A stretch of DNA of 43,627 nucleotides, taken from the NCBI GenBank assembly GCA_943840615.1, contig CALSVI010000018.1:1-43627 (forward strand), given 5' to 3'. The position numbers and the translations under genes are program-made. The notes beneath the pieces are model-generated. The model was not told where the DNA came from and ran no database searches. It saw only the letters and a program-made list of their open reading frames with translations. Every line of letters starts with the position of its first letter. Within the stretch, counting starts at the first letter, position 1. The stretch is from an uncultured Luminiphilus sp. Lineage in GTDB: Bacteria > Pseudomonadota > Gammaproteobacteria > Pseudomonadales > Halieaceae. Of the stretch, positions 29,077 through 37,080 are shown piece by piece.

Positions 29077-29933
29077 ATGCTTCTGCGCATAGTGTCGAAA
29101 TCGACGAGAGCAACGCCCAGCAGTTACTCATAGAGGAGTCGATGACGCGACCCGTCGTCGTCGATTTCTGGGCCGACTGGTGTGAGCCCTGCAAGCAACT
29201 CATGCCCATCCTCGAGAAACTGGCTCAGGAGTACCAGGGCGCCTTCCTGCTCGCCAAGGTCAATGCCGATGAGCAGCAAATGTTGGCGCAGCAGTTGGGT
29301 GTTCGGTCATTGCCGACGATCATGGTGATCAAAGAAGGCCAGCCGATTGATGGCTTTTCCGGAGCGCAGCCCGAGTCCGCCGTGCGCGAAATGCTGGATA
29401 AGCACTTGCCATCCCCTCAGGCCGGTGCCCTCGTGGAGGCCGAGCAATTGCTTGCGGAAGGGGATGTGCCGGGCGCCTTGGCGCTGTATCGCAGTGTCTG
29501 GGAAGAATCCGGCAAAAAGTTGGAGATGACCCTGGCCTATGCGGGCGCACTGGTGACTGCTAATCGACTTGATGAGGCCGAAACACTATTACAGGATGTT
29601 CGGCTGGCGGATCAGGATGCCCGCTACGAGCAGCTGATCGCACAAATTGAGCTCGGTCGCGGGGCGGCCCGCTCGCCCGAGGTAGAGGCGCTGGAGGCGG
29701 CCTTAGCGGCCGATCCCGAGGATCACGCCACCCGAATTCAGCTCGCTGTTCAATTGAGCCAGGTCGCGCAATACCGGGACGCATTGGAGCACTTGTTGAC
29801 GGTGCTGCGCGCCGATCGTGACTTCAACGGCGGTGAGGTAAGAAAGGTCTTTCTCGACACGCTGGCCACCATCGGTAAGGGTGACCCGCTCGCTGCGGAA
29901 TACCAGCGCAAACTGTTCTCATTGATGTACTGA
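29073..29933 (+). CDS. cnoX: Thioredoxin-TPR protein, CnoX/YbbN family
   Basis: 286 aa: thioredoxin domain (about residues 1-110) with an intact active site WCEPC, then a helical TPR-like region (about 115-286) of the YbbN type. E. coli CnoX is a holdase that protects proteins from bleach and hands them to DnaK/DnaJ/GrpE and GroEL; E. coli's protein lacks the first cysteine, whereas this one keeps the full CxxC and could be redox active. Its position at the end of the dnaK-dnaJ-dapB run supports a chaperone role. In Pseudomonas, as I remember, carA follows dapB instead. Confidence 0.88.
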   Translation: MNASAHSVEIDESNAQQLLIEESMTRPVVVDFWADWCEPCKQLMPILEKLAQEYQGAFLLAKVNADEQQMLAQQLGVRSLPTIMVIKEGQPIDGFSGAQPESAVREMLDKHLPSPQAGALVEAEQLLAEGDVPGALALYRSVWEESGKKLEMTLAYAGALVTANRLDEAETLLQDVRLADQDARYEQLIAQIELGRGAARSPEVEALEAALAADPEDHATRIQLAVQLSQVAQYRDALEHLLTVLRADRDFNGGEVRKVFLDTLATIGKGDPLAAEYQRKLFSLMY

Positions 29934-29998
29934 ATAGCGATGATTTTGGCTCGCAGGTAGGGTTGCAATACGCCTTCAACTTGCCTACATTCTCTTTA

Positions 29999-30024
29999 TT
30001 CAGAAAACATACTCAATATTCAAA
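29999..30024 (+). promoter_or_regulatory. 26-bp motif shared with the double-TetR gene (candidate operator), copy upstream of the acyl-CoA dehydrogenases
   Basis: An AT-rich block starting TTCAGAAAACATACT and ending TATTCAAA, 53 bases before the first dehydrogenase ATG. It matches the block at 38444-38419 (minus strand) at 21 of 26 positions with no gaps, in the same orientation toward its gene. The likeliest explanation is a shared operator or a shared promoter plus operator. Confidence 0.55.
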
Positions 30025-30076
30025 AACCCTGTCCGATTAACCCATGCGTCGGGCACATTCTGCCGAGAGGTGAACC

Positions 30077-31252
30077 ATGGATACCGCATATTCCAACGAA
30101 GATTTGGCTTTTCGCGACGAGGTTCGCGGATTTTTTGAGGAGGCGTATACGCCTGAGCTGCGGGCACGAATGCGCTCCAACCATAAGGAAGGCGCTGAAG
30201 AATGGCAGCGCAAGCTTTATGAGCAGGGTTGGGTTGCGCCTAACTGGCCGGCCGAGTTCGGCGGGACAGGCTGGACCGCCACGCAGAAGTACATCTATGA
30301 AACCGAGCGCTCTTTGGCGGGCGTCCCCAATGTGATTCCATTTGGCCTCGTCATGGTGGCCAACGTCATCATGGCCTACGGCACTGATGAGCAAAAAGAA
30401 TATTTCCTGCCACGCATCCTGAAGAGCGAGGACTGGTGGTGCCAGGGTTATTCAGAGCCGGGTTCCGGTTCAGACCTTGCGAGCCTGAAGACCAAAGCCG
30501 AGCGAGATGGCGATGATTTTATTATCAACGGCGCCAAGATCTGGACAACCTATGCCCAGTACGCTGATTGGATCTTCTGCCTAGTCCGCACCGACAACTC
30601 AGGCAAAAAGCAGGAAGGTATTACTTTTATCCTGATCGATATGAAGAGCGAGGGCATTAAGGTCAATCCGATTATCTCGATCGATAACCATCACAGTTTG
30701 AATGAAGTCGAGTTCAGCAATGTCCGCGTGCCGGCCAAGAACGTGGTGGGTGAGATCGGCAAGGGCTGGACGGTGGCCAAGGCGCTGCTGGCTCACGAGC
30801 GCACGGGTATTGCCGGCGTGGCCGACGTGAAGCGCGCCGTGCGCGTGATCAAGGAAGTGGCCGCCAAGGAAGAAAACGGGGGACAGCGCCTTTTGGATGA
30901 CCCCGGTTTTCAGCAGCGTTTGGCGGATATCGAGGTGGAGTTGATGGCGCTCGAGTTCACCGAGCTGCGCACCCTGGCGACTCAGGCCGCGGGTGGGTTC
31001 CCCGGGCCAGAGTCATCGCTCCTGAAGATCAAAGGCACAGAGCTCCAGCAGGCGACTCAGGAAATGCTGATGGAGATCGCTGCGTATTATCAAGGCGTGC
31101 TGCCCGTCGATCTGGATCCCGACGCGCTGGGCCACGAGTTTGCGACCGATGCGCGTCTCTCGTACATGTATGGGCGAGCGGCGACTATTTATGGCGGCTC
31201 CAACGAGGTGCAGAAAAACATCATCGCCAAGTACGTACTCGGTCTTGAGTAA
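30077..31252 (+). CDS. Acyl-CoA dehydrogenase, PimC-like (large subunit of a pair)
   Basis: 391 aa FAD enzyme that introduces a 2,3 double bond in an acyl-CoA. Motifs: WCQGYSEPGSGSDLASL (FAD/substrate region, about residue 120), IINGAKIWTTYAQYADW, and C-terminal AATIYGGSNEVQKNIIAKYVLG. At the site where medium-chain enzymes have the catalytic glutamate (YEGT) this protein has YGGSN. Followed 14 bp later by a second dehydrogenase, a layout like pimeloyl-CoA dehydrogenase PimC/PimD and the mixed-subunit steroid enzymes. Substrate unknown. Preceded by a good ribosome site (GAGAGG) and by the candidate operator at 29999. Confidence 0.86.
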   Translation: MDTAYSNEDLAFRDEVRGFFEEAYTPELRARMRSNHKEGAEEWQRKLYEQGWVAPNWPAEFGGTGWTATQKYIYETERSLAGVPNVIPFGLVMVANVIMAYGTDEQKEYFLPRILKSEDWWCQGYSEPGSGSDLASLKTKAERDGDDFIINGAKIWTTYAQYADWIFCLVRTDNSGKKQEGITFILIDMKSEGIKVNPIISIDNHHSLNEVEFSNVRVPAKNVVGEIGKGWTVAKALLAHERTGIAGVADVKRAVRVIKEVAAKEENGGQRLLDDPGFQQRLADIEVELMALEFTELRTLATQAAGGFPGPESSLLKIKGTELQQATQEMLMEIAAYYQGVLPVDLDPDALGHEFATDARLSYMYGRAATIYGGSNEVQKNIIAKYVLGLE

Positions 31253-31266
31253 GGGGATCTCTGACA

Positions 31267-32406
31267 ATGAATTTTGATTTTTCAGAAGAACAGCAAATGG
31301 TCCGCGATTCGATCGCGCGTTTTGTCCAAGATGACTACGACTGGGATACCCGCAAAGCGATCGTCGCTTCGGATCACGGCATCAGTCGCGACAACTGGAA
31401 GCTCTTCGCAGAGCTGGGTTGGCTGTCCATTCCCTTTGCCGAAGAGCACGGTGGGTTTGGGGGCAACATCGTCGACCTGTCGGTGGTGATGGAAGAGCTG
31501 GGAAAAGGCCTCGTTGTAGAGCCCTTTTTCCCGACCGTGGTGCTATTTGGCGGGCTGGTCAAGCGAGCCGGCAGTGAAGCGCAGATGGCGGAGTGGTTGC
31601 CTCGTATTATCGGTGGCGAAGTGCTGGGCGCGTTCGCCTATGTAGAGCGTCAAAGCCGATTTGCCCTGCACGATTGCCAAACGACCGCGACGCGATCTGG
31701 CGACGGCTTTGTGCTCAATGGCGAAAAGGTCGTGGTATTTAATGGCGAACAGGCTGATCACCTTGTTGTGCTCGCGCGCACCTCCGGTGAGCAGTCGGAT
31801 CGTGACGGCCTGTCATTGTTGATGGTTGATGCGAATGCGCCAGGCGTCGACAAGATGAGCTATGCCATGATGGACGGGCAGCGGGTCGCGAATATTACGT
31901 TCAGCGATGTCGCGTTATCCGCCGACGCCTTGTTGGGTGAGGAGGGCGCTGCGCTGCCCGTCGTAGATGCTTTGACGGATGAGGCGATCATCGCGCTGGC
32001 TGCCGAGGCGGTGGGTATCATGGCAGTGCTGAATGCCAAGACACTCGAGTACACCAAGACCCGCGAGCAGTTTGGTACGGCCATTGGCTCTTACCAAGCC
32101 CTTCAGCACCGCATGGTCGATACGATGATGGCCTACGAGCAGAGCAAGTCGTTGCTGTTTAAGGCGCTGTGCGAGTACAAGCAGGATCCTGCGGCGGCTG
32201 CCGAGACCATCCACGCCCTCAAAGTCCTGATTGATCGAAATGGTAAGCACATCTTTGGCGAGGCTATTCAGCTGCACGGTGGTATGGGCATGACGGACGA
32301 GCTGGATATTGGCCACTACGCCAAACGTCTCATGATGATCAACACAACCTTTGGTGATGGTACCTACCATCGCAACCGTTTCATCGAGACGGCGTTTGCT
32401 GCCTGA
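31267..32406 (+). CDS. Acyl-CoA dehydrogenase, PimD-like (small subunit of a pair)
   Basis: 379 aa. N-terminal MNFDFSEEQQMVRDSIARFV and the middle EYTKTREQFGTAIGSYQALQHRMVD are family marks; C-terminal QLHGGMGMTDELDIGHYAKR. It lacks the usual S-E-P-x-S-G-S-D loop (AYVERQSRFAL occurs instead), and the YEGT position reads GDGT, so an aspartate may take the base role or the partner may depend on this subunit. Probably forms a mixed complex with the preceding protein. Confidence 0.85.
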   Translation: MNFDFSEEQQMVRDSIARFVQDDYDWDTRKAIVASDHGISRDNWKLFAELGWLSIPFAEEHGGFGGNIVDLSVVMEELGKGLVVEPFFPTVVLFGGLVKRAGSEAQMAEWLPRIIGGEVLGAFAYVERQSRFALHDCQTTATRSGDGFVLNGEKVVVFNGEQADHLVVLARTSGEQSDRDGLSLLMVDANAPGVDKMSYAMMDGQRVANITFSDVALSADALLGEEGAALPVVDALTDEAIIALAAEAVGIMAVLNAKTLEYTKTREQFGTAIGSYQALQHRMVDTMMAYEQSKSLLFKALCEYKQDPAAAAETIHALKVLIDRNGKHIFGEAIQLHGGMGMTDELDIGHYAKRLMMINTTFGDGTYHRNRFIETAFAA

Positions 32407-32408
32407 CC

Positions 32409-33200
32409 ATGGAGCTGCGAGACAAGGTCGTTGTGGTAACGGGCGGTGCCAGCGGGATTGGCACTGGCCTGTGTAGACGGTTCAGGGAGGAAGGGGTTCG
32501 CGGCCTGGTTATCGCTGACCTCAATGGCGATGTCGCGGCAGATCTTGCAGCAGAGGTGGGTGGTAAAAGCTACGCGCTGGATGTCAGAGATGAAGCTGCG
32601 CTCGCGGCCATGGTGGCCGAGACCGAAGTAGAGTTTGGCCAGATAGATCTGTTTTGTTCCAACGCGGGCATCCTGAATCTCGACGACGGAAATTTCTGGG
32701 CCACTTCCAGTCCCAATGAGATCTGGCAGCGCAATTGGGAAGTCCACGTGATGGCGCATATTTATGCGGCGCGTGCTTGCCTGCCCGACATGATCCGACG
32801 CGGCGAAGGGTATTTTCTCCACACCGTGTCTGCCGCCGGCTTACTGACTCAGCCCTATACGGCTGCCTACGCTACGACCAAGCACGCCGCCATTGGGTTT
32901 GCTGAATCGCTGGCGATCACTCATGGTGATGATGGCGTCAAGGTGAGTTGCCTTTGCCCGCAGGCGGTCGATACTGCGATGCTGGGCGGCACAGATGGCG
33001 GTGCGGCGGGCCTGGACGGGATACTCAGTCCAGCACAGGTCGCTGAGGTCGTCGTTCAGGGGCTGCGCGAGGAATCCTTTTTGATTCTGCCTCATGAGCA
33101 GGTCGAGCAGTATCATCGCAATAAGGGACAAGACTACAACCGCTGGATTGGCGGGATGCGGAAATTGCGCCGGAGCATGCGCCCACCTACACTGCCCTGA
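32409..33200 (+). CDS. Short-chain dehydrogenase/reductase
   Basis: 263 aa classical SDR: TGGASGIGTGLCRRF (residues 12-26), CSNAGI for NNAG, and the catalytic YAATKHA. Starts two bases after the preceding dehydrogenase stop, so it is in the same operon and likely acts on a hydroxyacyl or ketone intermediate of the same pathway. Substrate not deducible. Confidence 0.86.
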   Translation: MELRDKVVVVTGGASGIGTGLCRRFREEGVRGLVIADLNGDVAADLAAEVGGKSYALDVRDEAALAAMVAETEVEFGQIDLFCSNAGILNLDDGNFWATSSPNEIWQRNWEVHVMAHIYAARACLPDMIRRGEGYFLHTVSAAGLLTQPYTAAYATTKHAAIGFAESLAITHGDDGVKVSCLCPQAVDTAMLGGTDGGAAGLDGILSPAQVAEVVVQGLREESFLILPHEQVEQYHRNKGQDYNRWIGGMRKLRRSMRPPTLP

Positions 33201-33220
33201 CGTTTTCCCAAGGGTTCTCA

Positions 33221-34960
33221 GTGGACAAACAACAGCGCTTCGCCCGTGTTGTCTTGAACGGGTTCTACGCCTATTTCGCGGAGTTTGAAAATATCACTTT
33301 GGCAGCGCGCACCCGCTTTGAGCAGGCGGAGTGGGCGAGCATGCAGGATATCTCCAGTCAGCGGATTGATATTTATAAAGAAACCGTGATGCATACGCTC
33401 GGTGTTGCCCGTCAAGTTGCCGGTGAGCAAATCGAGGATCTCACCTTTTGGGCAGGCACTCGGAGCCTGTATGCGGAATTGGTTCAGGGCATGACCAATT
33501 TCGAGATCGCCGAGACCTTTTACAACTCTATTTTCAATTCCCATTTTGGCCATCGCTCTATTCGCAATGACTATGCCTTCGTATTTTCTCCGCAGGGTGA
33601 TGTGCCGCCGGTCGACATGGGACGTGTCGTCAATCACTACCGGGTGGGCGACAACCTGGCGCAGGCTTTCACGCAATTGCTTGAGGACTACGCCTTCAAC
33701 ATTCCCTATGAGGATCTTGGCAGGGACGTCACCAGTATTGTCGGCGCCATCGATCGTCATCTGGCTACTCGCTTTGACATGAATCAGCCAGCGCTTGAGT
33801 TGCAAGTGCTGGAGCATCACTTCTTTCGGAATAAGGCGAGCTATATCGTTGGTCGGTTGTATGCGGCGGGCGAGCAAATGCCGTTTGTCTTGCCACTGCT
33901 GCACAACGATTCTCAAACGAATCCTGCGGTCTATGTCGACGCTTTCCTGTTTGGTCCGGATCAGGTGAGTCTGTTGTTTTCCTTTACGCGAAGCTATTTC
34001 ATGGTGGACGCGTCGATTCCGTCCCAGTACGTGCTGTTTTTACAGCAGCTGATGCCAAAGAAGGAGATTTCCGAGATCTACAGTGCGATTGGTCACTTTC
34101 GCCACGGTAAGACCTATTTTTACCGCACCTCGACCCGGCACATTCGATCTACTGAAGACCAGTTCATCGTGGCGCCCGGCATTAAGGGCATGGTGATGGC
34201 CGTGTTCACGCTGCCGTCTTACGAGTACGTTTTCAAAATTATCAAAGACCGCTTTACGCCGCCTAAAGAAGTGACCCACCAGATCGTCAAAGACAAATAT
34301 CACCTGGTGAAGCGCTGGGATCGCGCGGGGCGTATGGCCGACACTCAGGAGTTCAACAATCTGGTCTTCGATGCCAGTCGCTTTTCTGACGAGCTCATGG
34401 CCGAGCTCTCCGCAACGTGTCCGTCGCAGCTGCGGATTAATGGTCGCGCGCTCATTATCAAGCATTGTTATGTCGAACGGCGGATGAACCCGCTGAACCT
34501 TTATTTACAGGATGCGAGCGACGACGAAGTGAACGAGGTGATGAATGATTACGGCAACGCCATTAAACAACTGGCGGCGGCCAATATCTTTCCGGGCGAC
34601 ATGCTTTTGAAAAACTTTGGTGTGACCCGGCACGGCAGGGTCGTATTTTACGATTACGACGAGATTGAACCGCTACTCGACTGTCAGTTTCGCCGCATTC
34701 CACCCCCCCGTGACGAGATGGATGAGATGTCTGACCAGCCGTGGTATTCGGTGGGTCCTAAAGATATTTTCCCCGAGGAGTTTAGGCTCTTTTTCTCCGG
34801 CAACGCGAGGGCTAGAGCCGCATTTGACGCCCAGCACGCGGATCTCTATGACGCGGACTTCTGGATTGGTCTGCAAGACAAGTTGCGCAACGGCTTTGTG
34901 GAAGACTTTTACCCCTACCCACGGCGAGTGCGATTCTCGCGAAGACAGGAGCTTGCCTGA
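33221..34960 (+). CDS. aceK: Isocitrate dehydrogenase kinase/phosphatase AceK
   Basis: 579 aa, the family's length. AceK phosphorylates isocitrate dehydrogenase to divert carbon into the glyoxylate shunt and removes the phosphate again. Recognised from the regulatory domain (FARVVLNGFYAYFAEFENIT at the start; FYNSIFNSHFGHRSIRND) and the kinase-like domain (APGIKGMVMAVFTLPSYEYVFKIIKDRF, about residues 320-350, with the ATP lysine; IFPGDMLLKNFGVTRHGRVVFYDYDEI, about 460-490, with catalytic Asp and the DFG-equivalent). GTG start with AAGGG before it, 20 bases after the SDR gene. aceA/aceB are not in the window; here aceK sits in an acyl-CoA operon instead. Confidence 0.95.
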   Translation: MDKQQRFARVVLNGFYAYFAEFENITLAARTRFEQAEWASMQDISSQRIDIYKETVMHTLGVARQVAGEQIEDLTFWAGTRSLYAELVQGMTNFEIAETFYNSIFNSHFGHRSIRNDYAFVFSPQGDVPPVDMGRVVNHYRVGDNLAQAFTQLLEDYAFNIPYEDLGRDVTSIVGAIDRHLATRFDMNQPALELQVLEHHFFRNKASYIVGRLYAAGEQMPFVLPLLHNDSQTNPAVYVDAFLFGPDQVSLLFSFTRSYFMVDASIPSQYVLFLQQLMPKKEISEIYSAIGHFRHGKTYFYRTSTRHIRSTEDQFIVAPGIKGMVMAVFTLPSYEYVFKIIKDRFTPPKEVTHQIVKDKYHLVKRWDRAGRMADTQEFNNLVFDASRFSDELMAELSATCPSQLRINGRALIIKHCYVERRMNPLNLYLQDASDDEVNEVMNDYGNAIKQLAAANIFPGDMLLKNFGVTRHGRVVFYDYDEIEPLLDCQFRRIPPPRDEMDEMSDQPWYSVGPKDIFPEEFRLFFSGNARARAAFDAQHADLYDADFWIGLQDKLRNGFVEDFYPYPRRVRFSRRQELA

Positions 34961-34962
34961 CG

Positions 34963-35673
34963 ATGGCATCCCTTTATCTTATTCGGCACGGTCAAGCCTC
35001 GTTCGGCAGTGCTAACTATGATCAGCTGTCGCCGCTGGGACAGCGGCAGGCGGATGTATCCGGCCAGTTCTTCGCTGAAACAGGGTTGCATTTCGCTCAG
35101 GCAGCCAGTGGTGACCTGTCGCGCCAGCGCGAGACGGGGGAGCGCGTGCTCGCCAGTCAACCGGCGCCGGCGACACTCCGAGTCGATCCCCGCCTGAACG
35201 AGGTCGACAACGAGGGCCAGATTGCGGCGTTATTGCCGATTCTTTGTGAGCGGGACAGCGCCTTTGCAGACCGCGTCAAAGCGGGGAGGAGCGACAGCAA
35301 GCAGTATCAAAAGGTGATTCAGGCCGTGTTCAATGCCTGGGTGTCACCCGATTGCCCCGATTTGCCGGGAACCGCGTCATGGCCCGATTATCTCGCAGGC
35401 GTGATCGGCGCGTTACAGGATGCGATGGAGCGCGCAGAGGGCGGCAGCGATACGGCGATTTTCACCTCGGGAGGCACGATTGCTACTGCCGTGAGCTGGG
35501 TACTCGGTGTGTCCCACGATCAGATTTATGGATTTTACGAGCCGGTCTTCAATTGCTCTATTACGCGATTAATTTTTTCCCGGAGCAGAGTCTCTCTCTC
35601 GAATTTCAACGACACAGCGCATTTGCAATTGCTGAGCCAGCAGCTGGGTGAAGCCTTGGTGACCTACCGGTGA
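34963..35673 (+). CDS. Histidine phosphatase superfamily protein
   Basis: 236 aa with the RHG motif (LIRHGQASFGSANYDQLSPLGQRQA, residues 6-30 region) and arginine-bearing DLSRQRETGERV. The second histidine usual in this superfamily (SHGG) is replaced by serine in FTSGGTIATAVSW, so phosphatase activity may be altered. Starts two bases after aceK, apparently co-transcribed. Substrate unknown. Confidence 0.8.
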   Translation: MASLYLIRHGQASFGSANYDQLSPLGQRQADVSGQFFAETGLHFAQAASGDLSRQRETGERVLASQPAPATLRVDPRLNEVDNEGQIAALLPILCERDSAFADRVKAGRSDSKQYQKVIQAVFNAWVSPDCPDLPGTASWPDYLAGVIGALQDAMERAEGGSDTAIFTSGGTIATAVSWVLGVSHDQIYGFYEPVFNCSITRLIFSRSRVSLSNFNDTAHLQLLSQQLGEALVTYR

Positions 35674-35683
35674 TCCCAGACTG

Positions 35684-36235
35684 ATGACGGACATCTGGCT
35701 AGTACGTCACGGTGAGGCCGCGGCGGGCTTTGATCAGGATACGGACCCTGCCCTGTCGGCACTGGGGCGCGAGCAAGCCGCGCAGAGTGCCGAGCATCTG
35801 CTGCGACACGTTCCCGATCGCGCCGCACTGCTCAGCAGTCCCAAATTACGGGCGATCCAGACAGGAGAGCCCTTTGCCCACGCTCGAGCGGGGGCGTTGG
35901 AAGTCGATGAGCGATTTGTCGAGCTCCCCTCACCACATGCACTGGCTGCGCGTAAAGCCTGGATACAGGAGGTGCTTCAGGGTCATTGGAGCGGGCTGCC
36001 AGAATCTGTTCACCTATGGCGTGAGGAGATCAGCGCAGCGATTTTATCGTGCACCTCGCCGACGGTCATCTTCACTCACTTTCTGGTCATCAATGCCGTG
36101 GCAGCGCGAATGAGCGGTGAAGACACGGTGCTCCAGTGTTTGCCCGCGAACGGATCGGTGCATCATCTGCGCGTCGAGGATCAGACCTGGCGTTGGATTT
36201 CCCGAGGCGACATGCTCGAGAGCGTGGTCAACTAG
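35684..36235 (+). CDS. Histidine phosphatase superfamily protein, SixA/GpmB-like
   Basis: 183 aa. RHG motif in IWLVRHGEAAAGFDQDTDPALSALGREQA, second-motif arginine in SSPKLRAIQTGEPF, and a second histidine in VIFTHFLVIN, so the catalytic set is complete. Could be a phosphohistidine or sugar-phosphate phosphatase. Ten bases after the preceding paralog-like gene; its stop overlaps the convergent tesB stop by four bases. Confidence 0.8.
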   Translation: MTDIWLVRHGEAAAGFDQDTDPALSALGREQAAQSAEHLLRHVPDRAALLSSPKLRAIQTGEPFAHARAGALEVDERFVELPSPHALAARKAWIQEVLQGHWSGLPESVHLWREEISAAILSCTSPTVIFTHFLVINAVAARMSGEDTVLQCLPANGSVHHLRVEDQTWRWISRGDMLESVVN

Positions 36236-37071
36236 TCCCGCTTAATTCGCATGAGTGACTCCTGAGCGGTGGAGGCGAGCAAAGTACCGTTCTGCGACCA
36301 GAGAAAACCGCGACTAAAGCCTCGCCCTCCGCCTGCCCGCGGGGTATCGCAGTCATAGAGCACCCATTCGTCCATCTTACCCGGATGGTGAAACCACACC
36401 GCATGGTCGAGGCTGGCAGCCATGAAATGCTTGATGGGGTTGGCGTAGGGGTGTGGATAGAACACCGTGCTCAGCAGTGAGTAGTCGGAAATCATCACCA
36501 GCGCCGCTTGGTGCACGGCTTTGTCGTCAGGTAGCGGACCGATGGCGCGAAACCATGATTGTCCTACCGGGGCTTGCTCTTCTGCCAGATACTGGGTCAC
36601 CCGTTGTCGCTCGATCTGGTACAGATCAATCAAGTTGGGTTCGCCGGGCTTGGTGGTAAACCCACGAAAGCTCGACATATCGTCTGCCTCGGATCTTGGT
36701 GCGGCGACCTCGGGCATGGGGAGGCAGTGGCTGACACCCTCTTCCTCCCGGTGATAGCTGATCGAGGTGTTAAAGATAGCCTCACCCTTTTGGCGCGCGA
36801 CGACGCGCCGGGTGGAGAAAGAGCGCCCGTCGCGAATAGGATCGACCTCAAAGTCTATTCTCGTCGCCGGGTCACCGGCGCGGAGAAAATACGCATGCAG
36901 GCTGTGCGCGCTCAGCTCTGCGTCCACCGTTTGATTGGCCGCCATCAAACATTGCGCCACCACCTGGCCCCCGAAGAGGCGTTGCTGCGGCATCAGACTA
37001 TCGCCGATGAAAGTGAGGTCCGCGGTTTGGCGTGGCGTAATCTGCTCGAGCACTTCGGTAAAACAGCTCAC
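36232..37071 (-). CDS. tesB: Acyl-CoA thioesterase II (TesB family)
   Basis: 279 aa double hotdog protein. Conserved: GDSLMPQQRLFGGQVVAQCLMAA, LHAYFLRAGDP, ASLDHAVWFH and the C-terminal AQESLMRIK. Cleaves acyl-CoA to free fatty acid and CoA. GTG start with AAGGA six bases before it, nine bases after the double-TetR gene stop, so both belong to one minus-strand operon. Confidence 0.93.
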   Translation of the reverse strand: MSCFTEVLEQITPRQTADLTFIGDSLMPQQRLFGGQVVAQCLMAANQTVDAELSAHSLHAYFLRAGDPATRIDFEVDPIRDGRSFSTRRVVARQKGEAIFNTSISYHREEEGVSHCLPMPEVAAPRSEADDMSSFRGFTTKPGEPNLIDLYQIERQRVTQYLAEEQAPVGQSWFRAIGPLPDDKAVHQAALVMISDYSLLSTVFYPHPYANPIKHFMAASLDHAVWFHHPGKMDEWVLYDCDTPRAGGGRGFSRGFLWSQNGTLLASTAQESLMRIKRD

Positions 37072-37080
37072 GGGGTGTCC

